Numbered from the stretch's first letter, positions 32,644 through 46,086 are shown. The stretch: 64,000 nt of DNA from Talinum fruticosum (GCA_021018815.1 JAITYX010000033.1:2307501-2371500); one strand, 5' to 3'. Made by a program: numbers and translations. The notes: a model not told the origin generated them from the sequence alone.

Positions 32644-34900
32644 ATGTCTAGAAGAAAGGCCCATCTTGTCGAGAGGTGTAGAGTGGAGAAGCTTACTCAA
32701 GACTCTTTCCTCGAGCGAGAATGGCGCCTATTAAATGAATGGAACCCGAATGATCTCTTAGTTGAGGTCGAGAATCATGTTTCTTCGCTAGCCAATTACT
32801 CCTTCAGTAAGCTAATTGGCTTAAACTTCTTTGTTTGCTTATTTAGAGACATGTAGGAGGATGAACTTTCCTCTTGAAGATGTCATGCATAATGTCGGGC
32901 TTAGACTTATTTACCTTGTTTTATACCATCTCACCGATAAGAGGGACAGGGACCCTATTAGCACTTTTGGGATACTACCAACACGTTTCAATTTCCTTTT
33001 GGTGAGATGACAATAATGCCTTTTGATTTTGCTTGTTGTATCTGGTTTGGGCTTCTCGGGAGAGCCTCTAGCCTATGACCGGAACTTGTACAAAAACTAT
33101 GACTATCTCCGTCACCTCTTTGGCCCTGTAGCCGATAAATTCCCACATAGTAATTTCTTTAAATATACTCGTCCTTTGTGAGGCCTTTGAGGATGTTAGT
33201 TTTTGGCTTAAACGTTCTCCCCAACAACAAGTCCGGATCGTGCTTCCTCTTCTCTTGAGTACGATCCTTTTTTCCAACCAAGCTGCTAATGTTCATATTC
33301 ACTATTTGGTGAACTTAACGGACCTTGACAAAATAAAGGAGCTTAAGCTGGGGTGCTCCTGCATACACTTGCCTTATTAGGGGCCTCCATGCCGATGTGC
33401 GGCATACAAAATTGGAATCGGATTAAACCAATTATCCGCCTTTGAATGGCTTGTGCAAGATTATTTAGGTATGCTGAAATTCTACTTTTTCCCAACACAT
33501 ATATTTTTCATCTTGTGAGGATAAAAATCCTTGATTTGTCAAAATGTAGCCGTGGTTATACGAATATTTCCCACATCTCTCTCCCGGTTCAACAAATCGT
33601 CTTGTATTTCCGCCATCCGTATCATGGCCTAAAGTCTACTTTCAACAGCACAATATCCGTCGAATAGACTTCCTAAGATCATCCCCTAACCACGTGACCT
33701 CGATATACTTCTTCTATTCTCAAATTTTGCCTCAAAAATTCCTTAGAAGAATTTTTACCGTTCCTTTAGCTCTCCGCCCCTGCCCACCACCTGTGCCACT
33801 ACCTGTGGGCCCGCCCGTGGTGGACTCCAGTCTTAAATCTTCACTATTTTTCATCCGTTTTGTTGTTGCCTTTTTTTCTTACAAGCTGATTTCTTGATAA
33901 TCCTTGTATGTAGGCCAACTTCCATCCTTGGGCGCAACATCGGCTTCCTCAAAGTGTCCTTGTGGCACGAGAATTGAGTGAAAGAAGGTTCTTGTTTGAT
34001 GGTCCTTTCGAGTATTGTTGGTATCTTAGGGAGAGGGTCACTCCTCAAATCCGGGTCAACACGTGGCCTCCATTTGTTCTGGTCAATCCATCTCCGACCA
34101 TGATCTACTTTTTTCTCTTCATCCAAATGAGCAAGCGACTGCTATGGTGGGGTATCCTTTTACCTCATTTTTAAACTTGAATACGTCCTATGCCCATCAT
34201 GTGGCATGAATGATGAACCAATTGGTGAGTTTTCAACTCTGTCCTTATAACTTGAATTTCTTGCGTAGAAATTGATCTTCATCTTTTGGCAGCTCACTCC
34301 TATGGACATCCATACCTCGAGTCTTGATGTGGATGTCATTCTTCCCGAGGGACCTCCTCGTTTTGTAAGAATTCCTGAAATCCCGAAAGAGGAATGTGTT
34401 GGGCATCCCTTCCCTAGGAATTAGCAAGGGGTAAGAGTTATATGCTATTTTCTTTTACTTGCATGCTAAAAGTATTTTTCTTGTTGATATCACCGAATAA
34501 ATTTTGTAGTACAAACGGGAGTAATCTAGAGCTATGTCCATTAGATTTCAGTCGGCTCTCCGAGGAATCCAAAACTTCTCGACTGGGTGATCTTTCCCTA
34601 ATTTTCGGGTAAGTTCTTGATTAGTGGAGTGCTAATTTCATTGAGCTTTTAGTGATTTACTAATTACTCCTTTGATCTTGTAGAGACGCCGATCTAGAGC
34701 ACCTCCCTACGGTAGTCTTCCTAGTGTACCCGAGACACAATCTTATGCTCCTTATCAACAAACACCTTCTAGTAGTAACGCTAGACAAGGTTTTTCGCGT
34801 TGTGCACATCATAGGAGTGCTTCCGAGGTAGGGCCTAGCACTTCCGGGCCTAGCGCTTCCAATGCGGGACCTAGCAATTCCGGGAGAGCTTAAACATCCT
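32644..34900 (+). pseudogene. Plant mobile domain (PMD) gene relic, antisense to its host retroelement (left arm)
   Basis: Begins MSRRKAHLVERCRVEKLTQD at 32644 and continues FLEREWRLLNEWNPNDLLVEVENHV. After a likely intron (about 32815-32845) come pieces of the PMD fold: MNFPLEDVMHNVGL (about 32855), an FQFPFGEMTIMPFDFA-like segment (about 32985) and GLLGRASSL...DRNLY. A later part contains WPPFVLVNPSPTMIYFF (about 34065-34115). Exon-like pieces are separated by AT-rich sequence and many frame breaks. The same gene lies in the right arm (43355-46086, minus). PMD proteins act in gene silencing in host plants, and PMDs are known within gypsy and Mutator elements. Its direction is opposite to the element's own pol. 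Confidence 0.75.
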
Positions 34901-35499
34901 ACCGTTGCAGGCCTTCAATCATCGAGAAAATCCTCTTTATTTCCCTTGGTCTTCTTATAGCGGGCCGACCCATTAAGCTTCTCAATCTTGGGACCACGGA
35001 GGTAGCTCTTATCAAGACGGTCGGGGTGGTCAATTCTCCACATCCATCTTGGAGGACTACGGGAATTACCTCTTTTATGACGACTCCGATGATGAAGCTT
35101 AGAAGATTCCTTACTGCTTCAGTCATCGATGATTGAGGAATCCCTTGTAGGGTGTTTGTCTATTAATGTAATATTTTCTTTGTAATGAGGAATCTTATGC
35201 AATAGGATGAGAAGTGAGACCCGATTCTAAAAGAAAATGCGTTCTTTTCTTAAAAATAATTACAATGACAATGCAAAAAAATCCACTAGCCCCCATTCCC
35301 CCAAAAGACAATAATAAAAAGAAAAAAGACAATCTCAAGTGCAAGGTCTAAAATAACAACATGGTTTGCGCTATGGGCTGAGGCGGAAAATAAGAAATGG
35401 CCTAAAGAGTGCTCGGACCAAGAAAAACCATGAAACCGGTTAGCCCACGGCCATAGTCGACGCCTACAACCCGTTAATCCCGGGGCTTTCGTGATTTCT

Positions 35500-37260
35500 C
35501 GGTGATCGAGTTGCGGTAGGACTCCAAGAACTCCGGAAAACTCCTATAAATAGGACCCACTTACGGTGCCAAAAAAGATACCATATCCAAGAAAACCTTC
35601 GCCACCCCAAACTACGAGCATATTGTACCTCCTTCGTCCATTCAAAATAAACATGAATTTGATGACCGAGTTAACACGATGGATGCATGAGATGAGTAAC
35701 AAGGATAGATCCGGGTTAACCAATTATGGGTTGAATGTCCTTTTCAAGCATTCGCTAGGTGAAGGTCTGTTGGACCTTCTTAAGAGTTGTCGTGGCCTCA
35801 CTGGGATCCTCACCACCACGTCTTTAGGTTTGGGGATAAGGAACTGTGCCCCCGCCGGAAGAATTTGATGCCATATTAGGCGCTTTAGGCAAACAAAACT
35901 AGCTATACCTAAATCTTTAGAAAATCTTCACGAGGCTCAAAAATACTTGCTGAAATTGAATAATAAGTGTTTGGGGTACATTCTTATTGGGAACCAGTTA
36001 AATCGACCAATCTTATGAAACACTTGTCGAAACATGTTTGCGTATGTCGAAGCCACCATCATCCCGAGGCAGCGAGCTATTATCACCTGTGTGATAGGTG
36101 GATTACTACTGGTAGGAGGTCACGGGGATTTGGCACTAGCGGCGCTATTGAGTTTGGTTGAGCAATTAGAGAATTATTGTTCTCTAACTCCCTAATAGTT
36201 GCGAGAGATAATCATAGGTTTAGATCGGGTTGATGCAAATTCCGAGGAAAACTTCTCCAGGAGCCCCTTGTTATTGCGAGATAAGCACAAAATGATGAAT
36301 GAGAACAAGCAACGTGAACTAGTCGACGGCGCCGACCAGAAGGCGGTTGTTTGGCGTCGTCGAGGCTTAAACGCATTCGATTCACGCTGAAAAACTCTTA
36401 ATTTCGTTTATTTCCAGCTGTTGCTATTTTTATTTTTATTTTATTTTGCTCCTGTTGAGCATAAAAATATTGGACATTGACCATATAGGACACTAATATT
36501 TGATTTTGTATCTATGATGTGCGGATCCGGTTAATGGATCACATAAAGCCGATTCAAGCTCCCTCAAAAGTTAACACATACTTAGCAACTTACTTCGCCA
36601 GTGAAAGCGAAACGCGGGGTAGCTTATCACCCGGCTTCTTGGTGGTAGGAATTCCTCAAGAATCATGGTAACGATGACCTTCTTTGGTATGTTAAGCACT
36701 AGAAGGTGTCCCAGTTCAAAACACACACTGGCAAGCACCCTTTCATACTTCTATTGGGCCTAGAAAACAGTACGTATTATTTCCTTAGCCATGTGTTGCG
36801 GCAGATGGGAAGAGATCAAACAATACCTTTATTGGATCAGTATCGGCCAACCACCTTTGAATTGTTCAAAGGGTATGGTAACTCTAATTGGACCAAGTCG
36901 TGGCCCGAATACTGAAGGAGTCTACAAAAGTTGTTGGCACCTGAAGGCACTCCCAATCTTGTTGTTTCTCCCGATCATCTAGAGTGGATAATGAAGTAGA
37001 TCCCTAATGACGAAAGGCACCGAGAATTGGAGAGATGAATCCTGAAGAAGTTGTCCCTACTACTACCTCTCTCCAAAATCGCGAAATAAACCCTTGGATG
37101 GCTGAACACATCCGTCGAAGAGAAACGAAGCCAAAGAAGTTGAAGAAAGGAGGGCCCACCGAATTCAAGAACCGAAGGAACGCACTGGGATGAAGAAGCC
37201 GAGTCTAGTGACCCTAAAGGAAAGAAAGTAAAGATAGACTAGGGCTTAGACTCTTGGGAT
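35500..37260 (+). pseudogene. Second part of the antisense ORF region, left arm
   Basis: Plus-strand coding traces at 35566-35868 (MTELTRWMHEMSN) and 36640-37240 (KVSQFKTHTGKHPFILLLGLE, then YYFLSHVLRQMGRDQ and LEWIMK) match the right arm at 41659-41967 in inverse orientation. They resemble the C-terminal part of PMD-type transposon proteins, or a separate antisense ORF. Frames are broken throughout. The region 37261-37648 is non-coding (Tat spacer). Confidence 0.55.
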
Positions 37261-37648
37261 ACAATAAAAGAAAGGGAGGTTTAGTTCGCCTCTTTAGAAC
37301 AGTGTTATTAGTACTTTACAAGTAGTGTGCTTGCAAATATTTATTTTCCTTTATTAGCTATGTATTTAGGAAAGTACTAGGCTTACCTATTATTAAACTA
37401 AAGTAAGTATTATGCTATACTTTTATATTTTTATCACTTAGAGGTGAAAAATGAACAAATTGGACCCCCTAATTGGACCGCCCTTAAAATAAATAAAAGG
37501 CACTAATGAACCTCTTAATTGGGCCATCCAGAAAATAAATAAGGGAACCAGATAACCTGCCACTTGAAAACGAATATCAAAATCAAAGGAAAAATCGCAG
37601 CCTGGTCAATTCATCGTTGTCCGGGTGGTGGCTGGCGCCCGCTATGGC

Positions 37649-38710
37649 CTAGCCTGGTTGGGCCGGCTTCGACCTACTACCTAGTGTCATGCTAGATGCA
37701 GTACCTTTTAGCCGATTGAAGTTAGTGTAGTGGAAAATCACTTCTCCGTCCAAATCGGATAATTTTACTCCGCTAGATAAGATCCGACTAAGTACAAATG
37801 GACCTTGCCAATTGGACTTAAATTTCCCTCGTGGGTCTTGATTTGGTGCTCTTATCTCCAATCCCCAATTTTCAGATTACGGGGCTTAAATTTCTTAATA
37901 AATGCTCTAGATATGTGAGCTTGGTATATTTGGACATTGTGTAGGATATTGAGGCACCTCTCACCCAATAATACTAACTCCTCATAGCATGCTTTGGCCC
38001 ATTCTACTTTTGGAATCGGCTCTCAGCAATTATCCTTAATGAGGGAATGATAATCTCGATTGGAAGGACTACTTTCATGCCATAAACTAGAGAGTAGGGT
38101 GTTAGTCCCATAAAGGCTCTAATATAAGTTCTATAACCCCACATGGAGAAAGGTAATTTGTGAGGCCAATCCTTATAAGTAACTACCATTTTCTCCACTA
38201 TTTTACGAATATTCTTATTAGCGGCCTCAACTCGCTCCGTTGGTCCGAGGGCGATATGGGGAAGATTTATGATGTTGGATTTTGTACTTATCCAACAAAT
38301 CTACCACTTCCTTTTTAAAATGGCTACCATGGTCACTTATTAGCTCGTAGGGCACCCCATAACGATAGATGATATTTCGGGTAATGAATTCGGCTACTGT
38401 TTCGACATCAAAGTTGCATAGGAAGCCACCTCTACCCATTTTGTGAAGTAGTCGATTGCTACTAACACAAATTCATGACCGCAAGTTCCTTTAGGGGTCA
38501 CCTTGCCAATATTGTTTGTTCCCCATATCGAAAATGACAAAGGTGAATCTAACATTGTGAGGAAATGATAGCGGTTGGTGTTGTAAATTTGCATACACCC
38601 GACATTTATAGTACTTTCTAACAAAATAATGATAGTCTAACGCCATAGTGGACCAATAATAACCGAGTCTCCGAACCTTCCGGATCAACATCCTACCATT
38701 CATATGAGGT
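37649..38710 (-). pseudogene. Gypsy (Tat) integrase relic
   Basis: Minus strand, C-terminal end of pol. The zinc region HMNGRMLIRKVRRLGYYWSTM...FVRKYYKCRVYAN (about 38703) has the first cysteine of the HHCC finger changed to tyrosine. The catalytic core shows GHEFVLVAIDYFTKWVEV (about 38490), ISDHGSHFKKEVVDLL (about 38340) and SSPYRPRTNGA(S)E. The C-terminal part (to 37649) has KFKSNWQGPFVLSRIL and GEVIFHYTNFNRLK, a chromo-less Tat end. Integrase joins cDNA to the genome. Stops and frameshifts disable it. Confidence 0.85.
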
Positions 38711-39980
38711 CCACACTCCCCTTATGAATCTCCTCCATGATGTACTTTACTTCATGTTGATTGACACAAAGTAAGCTAATCCCATAATTGGTCTTCTTAA
38801 ACAGTTACACCTTATTGATGAAGAATTGGGTAACGAATATCCCGATGGCTCGTTGGGCTCTAGGTGTGGAGTCCAAGGGATACTCTTATTTATCCAGATA
38901 TTGATATGTCATGATACCAACTAGTATAGTCAGTATTAGACACTTCTAATGTACAAATATGTGTAGGATGACTCGGTCGCTCAATGTGAACGAGCATTAA
39001 ATGAATACCGGTAGGGATATTGATCATGGAGGCTAACTTAGCCAGTGCATCCGCAAATTGGTTATCATCCCTAGGAAGGTAAGTGAAAGAAATGCTCTCA
39101 AAGTGCTTAGATAATTATGTTAGATACGCTTGGTAGGGTGCCAAGGCTTCACTACTTACCTTCCACTTTTGTGAAATTTGATTGATGATCAAACAAGAGT
39201 CACCAAAAACCCCGATATTCTTGGCCCCGATCTCTCGTGGCAGCTTCAAGTCCTGTGATGTAAGCTTCGTATTCTACAGCATTGTTAGTGACTTCGAAGT
39301 CTAGTTTGACCGAAATGGGAGTATGTGTTCTCTCCGGTGAGACTAGAAGAATTCCTACTCCAAAGCCCTTTTGATTGGAAGCGTCATCGAAGTACATTGT
39401 CCAAACGTTCACCTCTATTTGTAAAATGCCTTCATCCGAAAAGTCAAGGTGTTCGGGTTGCGATTCACGCACAGGTAGATCAGCTAAGAATTCCGACACT
39501 ATCCTTCCTTTGATCGCTTTTGAGAGAGAAACTTGAGTTAAAATTCTAAGAGCATAACAGTCCATCTTGCTATTTTACTCGCTGATAGTCGGTTGCTAAA
39601 GTATGTACTTAATAGGATCCATAGGTGCCACCACATGTGCCATGTGGGCTAACATGTAGAGCCTAAGCTTCTTAGTAGCTCGGACTAGTGCCAATGATGT
39701 CTTCTCTAATGGTGTATATCTAGTCTCATAATCCAAGAACTTCTTGTTCAAATAGTAGATTGTGCATTCTTCTTTCCCGTCTTATTGAGCTATCATGGCT
39801 CCCATAGCCATTTTCGTTGTGGTGAGATACAGGAGTAAAGATTTCCCGATTGGGGTAGAACTAGCACTGGAGGATTAGCTAGGTATTCCTTAACCTTCTC
39901 GAATGCTTGTTGGCACTCAGCATCCCAAATGGACTCACATCCTTTCTTTATCTTCTTGAAAATAGGTTCACAGACCATAA
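38711..39980 (-). pseudogene. Gypsy (Tat) RNase H relic and linker
   Basis: The RT connection ends with MVCEPIFKKIKKGCESIWDA and PPVLVLPQSG (39793-39978). An RNase H domain follows in pieces: WTMYFDDASNQKGFGVGILL (about 39400), NNAVEYEAYITGLEAA (about 39270), FGDSCLIINQIS (about 39200) and YLPRDDNQFADALAKLAS (about 39060). This second, archaeal-type RNase H copy is typical of Tat elements, which often carry a dual RNase H. It would degrade RNA in RNA:DNA hybrids. Frames are broken. Confidence 0.78.
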
Positions 39981-41103
39981 TCGCTTTGATATGAAATGAC
40001 TTATGTACCGTAAACGTCCTAGGAAACCCCTTATCTCTTTTTATGTGCTTGGTGGAGGGATCTCCTAAATGGCTTTGATCTTGGATGGATCAACTTCAAT
40101 TCCTCTAAGATCGATAACATAGCCTAGCGGTTTACCCGAGTTCACTCCAAAGGCATACTTTTGAGGATTAAGGTGCATGTTGTATTTCCCGAGTCTATGA
40201 AATAATTTCCTTAGGCCGGGTAGGTGCCCTACCCTATCTTTGGATTTTATGATCATATTATCCATGTAAACTTCGGCTTCTTTATGGATCATATCATGCA
40301 ATAAAGTTGTTGTTGTCCTTGATACGTTGCACCATGGTTCTTGAGCCCAAATGGCATCACCACATAACATTAAGTCCCCTATTGAATGATGAAGGTCGTC
40401 TTTTCCATATCTTCTTCAACCATCTTCACCTGATTATACCCAAGCATAACTGTCCATGTAAGAGAGCAAGGCATGACCCGCAGTATTATCTACAAGGAGG
40501 TCGATATGAGATAACGGAAAATCATCTTTAGTATTGGCCTTGTTTAAATCCCCGAAGGCGACGCACATACGAACCCCGCCATCTTTCTTCGGAACCGGAA
40601 CTATATTTTCTACCCACTGAGGATAGTGAACTATCTTAATGAACCCAACCTCTAACCGCTTCGAACTTCTTCCTCAATTTTCAAACCTCACTCCGGTTTC
40701 ATCCTCCTCAATTTCTACTTAACTCGCTTAGCATCTTCGTAAAGCAGGATTTTGTGTTCTTCTATGCTCGGATCTATACCCAACATATCTTTGTAGGACC
40801 ATGTAAGGACATCTATAAATTCTATAAGGAGCAAAGTAAATTACTTTTGCTCTTTTGGATCCAAGGTTTCCCAATCTTAACTTCTTGGGGTTGATCAACT
40901 CACCCTAAATTAATTGCTATTTTTTCCTCTATTATTGGTGAACGATTTTCATGATCTTCCATAGCTTTTATTAATTCTTTAAAGATTTCTTGTTCATCAT
41001 TAGAGGCAAAACAATGGTGGGCTCCGGCCACCACAAGGACAATGGTGGGCTGGCCGGGCCAAGGTCTTTCTTGTGATTCTCGTAATTTGTTTTCAGATAC
41101 CAT
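39981..41103 (-). pseudogene. Gypsy (Tat) reverse transcriptase relic
   Basis: The minus-strand frame pieces include the N-terminal linker (41103-40900, MVSENKLRESQERPW), a DGGVRMC-like RT motif at about 40570 in a shifted frame, and EVYMDNMIIKSKDRVGHL at about 40250. The catalytic YMDD is YMDN here, with the second aspartate replaced. Next are LRKLFHRLGKYNMHLNPQKYAFGV and GKPLGYVID (about 40160). Sequence upstream of 41104 belongs to another element, so protease and gag are gone. Confidence 0.8.
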
Positions 41104-43354
41104 ATTAGATGGTTCTCCTGTTTACTTTTCGGACGGTCCTATTAGACGGTCCATTCATGTCCTTTATCTATTATAAAGGGCGGTCTAATTAGGCGGTCCA
41201 ATTTATGTATTTTTTACCTCTAAGTGAGCGATAAAATATAAAAGTATAGCATAATACTTACTTTTATTTAATAATAGGTAAGCCTACTACTTACCTGAAT
41301 ACATAGTTAATAAAGGGAGATCATTACAAGCACACTACTTGTAAAACATTAATAACATTGTTCTAAAGAGGCGGAATTAAACCTCATTTTCTTTTATTCT
41401 ATACTAAGTCCTATCCTAAGAGTCTAAGCCCTATTCTATCTTATTTTCTTTCCTCTATGGTCATTAGACTCAGCTTCTTCATCCCAGGTGAGTTCCTTCG
41501 GTTCTTCAATTCCGCGGTACTCCTTTCTTCAACTTCTTTGGCTTTAGTTTCTCTTCGACGAACACGTTCAGCCATCCGAGAGTTTATTTCGCGAATTTGG
41601 AGAGGGGCAACAGATAGGGACGACTTTTTCAGGATTCATCTCTCTAGTTCTCAATGCCTTACGCCATTGGGAATCTACTTCTATTATCCACTCTAGATAA
41701 TAGAAAGAAACGAAGTATTACGTGTGCCTTCAGGTGGCAACAAGTCTGCAGGTGTCGAAAATTTCGATAGGCTCCTCCAAGATTCGGGCCAGGACTTTGT
41801 CCGGCTAGAGCTACCATACCCTTTGAACAATTCCAAGGTATTATTTTCTTTCTTTCCATCCGGCACAACACATGTCCAGGGAAGTAGTAGGTATCATTTT
41901 CTAAGCCCAAGCAGACGTATGAAAGGGTGTCTGCGAAGTATGTGTTTTGAACTAAGACACCTTCCAATGCTTAACATACCATAATACATCGTTATTGTGG
42001 TTCTTGATGTATTCCTCGCACTTAGAAGCCGGATGATCAGCCTATCACCGTGTTTCGTTTTCGCTGGTAAAAGTGAGTATGCATCAACTTTTGGAGGAGC
42101 CTGAATCGGTATTCACGTTGCTTGTTCTCGTTCATCGTTTTGTGCTTACCTGCAATAATAGGGGGCTCCTGGAGAAGTCTTCCTCATAATTTGCTTCAAC
42201 CTGGTCTAAACCTATGATTGTCTCACAACTATTAGGGAGTTAGAAAACAATAATTCTCTAATTGTTACACTAAACTCAATAGTGCCGCTGGTGCCAAATC
42301 CCCGTGACCTCCTACTAGTAGGAATGCACTCGTCGACAGGTGATAATCGCTCGTCGCCTCGGGATGATGATAGCTTCAGTATGGGCATACATGTTTTGAT
42401 AGTCTTTCATTAGGTTGGTTAGATTTACTCGATTTCCAATAAGAATCCACCCTAGATTCCTATTGCTCGGTTTCAGCAAGTATTTATATGTCTCGTGGAG
42501 ATTTTCCGATGATTTGGGAATAACAAGTTTTGTTCACCTAGAACCGCCTAGTATGACATCAAATTCTTCAGGCGGGGACGGGAGTTTCTTGCGAACTAGG
42601 TCGGAGAATCCTCTTGGCAAGCCAGCAAGAAATTTGGATTTCCTATTTTTCTCTCGGCTAGGAAATTTTCTTTTTTTATCCCCAAACCCAAAGACATGGT
42701 GGTGAGGGTTCCAAAAGGCCATAGCTGCCGTTAAGAAGGTCCGAGAGACCTTCACCTAGAGAATGATGAAAAGGACATTTAGCCCATAATTCGATAATCT
42801 GGATCTATCCATATTGCTCATCTTATGCATCCACCATGTTAGCTTGGTCATGAAGTTCATGTTTTTGTTTTGAAAGGAAGAGCAGGATACGGTATGCTCT
42901 TAATTTGGTTCTCATAAAGCTTTTTGAGTTAGGCATCTTTTTAGCATTGATGTGATCCTCTTTATAGGGGTTTTCTGGAGTTCTTAGAGTCCTACTACAA
43001 CTCAATCACTAAGCAGTCACCAGCACCCTTGGTTTCCACGACCATGGGATGACTCGTTTTCACAGTTTTCTTCGGCCCGAGCACTCCTTGGGCCATTTTA
43101 TTTTCTGCCTCAACCCATTGCGCTAACCGTGTTATTATTTTGGATAATGCATTAGAGATTTTCCTTGTTTCTTTTTGTTATTTTCTTTTGGGGGAATGAG
43201 GGCTAGTGCATTTTTTTCTTCGTTTTGTCTTTGTAAATTTGTTTTCTTTTCTAAGTTTTGTGCATCATATTAAATAAAAGAACGCATTTCTTAGAATTGA
43301 GTCTTGCATTTCATCCCTTTGCATAAGAGTCCTCATTACAAAGAAAATATTATA
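41104..43354 (-). pseudogene. Second part of the antisense ORF region, right arm
   Basis: Inverse counterpart of 35500-37560. Minus-strand traces include YVCLGLENDTYYFPGHVLCRM (41659-41967) and further pieces to about 43000. The homology to the left arm begins at the 41103/41104 junction with the gaccgccc/gggcggtc-type spacer. Confidence 0.5.
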
Positions 43355-46086
43355 TTAAATAAACGAACACCTTACAAGGGACTCCCTAATCATCAACGAT
43401 GGAAGCAGCAAGGAATCTTCTAAGCATCGCCATCGAGTCATCATCAAAGATGTAATCCCGAAATCCTCCAAGACGGATGTGGAGAACTCGACCACCTTCA
43501 TCGCCTTGATAAGAGCTACCTCTGTGATCCCAAGATTAAGAATTGTCATTAATCAGCCAGCTGTACGAAGATCGAGGGAAATAGAGAGGATTTCCATGAT
43601 AGTTAAAAGCCTGCAGAGGCAAGATGTTTAAGCTCTCCTCGGAAAAGTTAGGTCCTACATCGAAAGCACTAGGCTCGGAAGTGTTAGGTCCTGCCTTGGA
43701 AGCACTCCTATATGCGCACGCCATGAAGAACGTCGTGAAGAACCTTGTCTAGCATTACTACTAGAAGGTGTTTGTTGATCGGATGCATGTGCTTGTGCAC
43801 CGGGTCCACCAGGAAGACTACCGGAGGGAGGTACCGTAGATCGGCACCTCTACAAGAATAAAATAGCAATTAGCAATCACTAAAAGCTCAATAAAATTAG
43901 CACTTCACTAATTATCGACTTACCCGGAAAGTAGGGAAGGATCGCCCGTGAGGAAGCTCTGGATTCCCCGGAGAGCGATTGAAATCTGATGGACATGTTC
44001 CTAGATTTCTCCTGGTCATACTGCAAAGTTTATTCGATGGTATCAGCGAGTAAAATACTTTTAGCATGCAACTAAAAGAAAAGAGCAAAAACTCTTACTC
44101 TTCGCCAATTCCTAGGGAAAGGATTCCCAACACATTCTTCCTCCGGGATTTCAGGAATTCGTATATAATGAGGAGATTCCCTGGAAGAGTAACATCCACA
44201 TCAAGACTCGGGATATGAATGTCCGTGGAAGTGCGCTGTCGAAAGATGAAGATTAGTTTCCACACAATAAATTCAAGCTATGATAAGGAAAGAGTTGAGA
44301 ACTCACTAGTTGGGCATGATCCGTGCCGCACGGTGGGCATAGGATGTGGTCAAGTTTAGAAATGAGTTAAAAGGATACCCATGATAGCAGTCGCTTGCTC
44401 ATTTGGATGAAGGGAATAGAAGTAGAATATGGTCGGAGGTGGATCGACCGGAAAAACGGAGGTCACCTGTTGATCCGGATTTGAGGTGTGACCCTCTCTC
44501 CATGATACCAACAAAATCCAAAAGGACCTTCAAACAAGATCTTCCTTTCACTCAATTCTCGTGCCACCCCGACACTTTGGGGAAGTTCGAGTTGGGCCCA
44601 AGGATGAAAGTTGGCCTACATTAAAGGTTTGTGAAGAAATCAGCCATCAAGAATGAAAGGTAGCAAGGAAACAGATGAAAAACAGTGAATATTCAAGGCT
44701 GGAGTCCACCACAGGCGGACCCTCAGGCAGTGGCACAGGTCGTGGGTAAGGGCAGAAAGTTAAAAATGTGAAAAAGTTCTCTAAAGCATATTTTGAGGCA
44801 AATTTTCAGATTAAAAGAAGCATACCGAGGTTACACAGTTAAGGGCTAATCTTAAGAAGTCTATCCCATGAGTGCTACACTGTTGTAGGTAGACCTTAGC
44901 CCATGATACGGAGGCCGGAAATACAAGACAACTTGTTAAATCAAGAGAAAGATGTGGGAAGTATTCATACAACCACGGCGGTATTTTCGCAAATCAAGTA
45001 AAAATTTTTATCCACACAAGATATAAAACATATATATAGTGGAGAAAAGGAGAATTTGAGCATATCTCAATAATTTTCCACAAGCCATTCAACGGTAAAT
45101 AATTGATTGAATCCGGCTTCGGTCTTGTATGCCGCATATTGGCACAAAGGCCCTTAATGAGGCAAGTATATGCAGGAGCACCCCAGTTGAGCTCCTTTAT
45201 TTTGTGAAGGTCCACTAAGTTCACCAAGTAGTGAACATGAACCTTAGCAACTTGGTTAGAGAAGAGGATTGTACTCAAGAGAAGAGCAAGCACAACCCGG
45301 ACTTGTTGTTGAGGAGAGTGTTGAGACCAAAACCTAACATCTTCAAGTGCCTTAAAAAGGACGGTATACTTAAAGAAATTATCATGGGGAAACCTATCGG
45401 CTACAGGGCCAAAGAGGTAACAGAAATAGTCACGGTTTTTATACAAGTTTCGGTCATAAGCTAAAGGCTCTCCTGAAAAGCCCAAACCGGATAAAACAGC
45501 AAAATAAGAAGGCGTTATAGTCATTTCACCAAAGGGAAGGTGAAAGGTGTTGGTGGTATCCCCAAAGCGCTCACTAATGGTCCTAATAGGATCACTCACC
45601 CTTTTATCAGTTAGGTAGTGTAAAGCAAGGTAGAAAGGTCCAAACCCAAGCACTATGCATGACTTCTCCTAGAGGAAAGTTCATCCTCTTGCACGTCTCC
45701 ATGAATTTAGGGATGGCTCCATTACTCGAATCGAGCCTTTCTGCAAGATAAATATCCAACAAGATTTTAGTGGAAGAACTATTATCAATGAGCAAACGCT
45801 TACCGAAGAAGAAATGGCCAGTGAAGTAACATGACTCTCGGCCTCGACCAAGAGGTCACTCGGGGTTCCACTCATTCTGTGGGCGCCATTCCCGTTCAAG
45901 GAAGTTGTCTTGAACAAGTTTATCGGTTGTAGACATCCCGGCAGGATGGGCCTTCCTTCTACACATTTTGGAAGAAGAGATTTTTGAGAACCAACTAGTT
46001 TTTAAGAAGAAGCAAAGTAAGACAAGCACAAGAGGAAAGCAAGAGCAAGAAGAAGAGTAAGTGTGCAAAATAAACATACCAAGCAT
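43355..46086 (-). pseudogene. Plant mobile domain (PMD) gene relic, antisense (right arm)
   Basis: Better preserved than the left copy. It starts near 45999 with MCRRKAHPAGMSTTDKLVQD (leader sequence to 46086) and NFLEREWRPQNEWNP. Then come MNFPLGEVMHSAWVW (about 45690) and a 219-residue open stretch (45653-44994) with the PMD hallmark FHLPFGEMTITPSYFAVLSG (about 45535), GEPLAYDRNLYKN and a conserved helix QQVRVVLALLLST. Exon pieces of the C-terminal part are at about 43900-44900 and a Ser/Pro-rich tail reaches 43400. Intron-like gaps and frame breaks are present. It lies on the opposite strand to the element's LTRs. Confidence 0.8.

Noticed and set aside
33446..36390. Separate small host genes in the left arm
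   Set aside because: Each short ORF has an inverted counterpart in the right arm, so they are pieces of the retroelement's antisense region.
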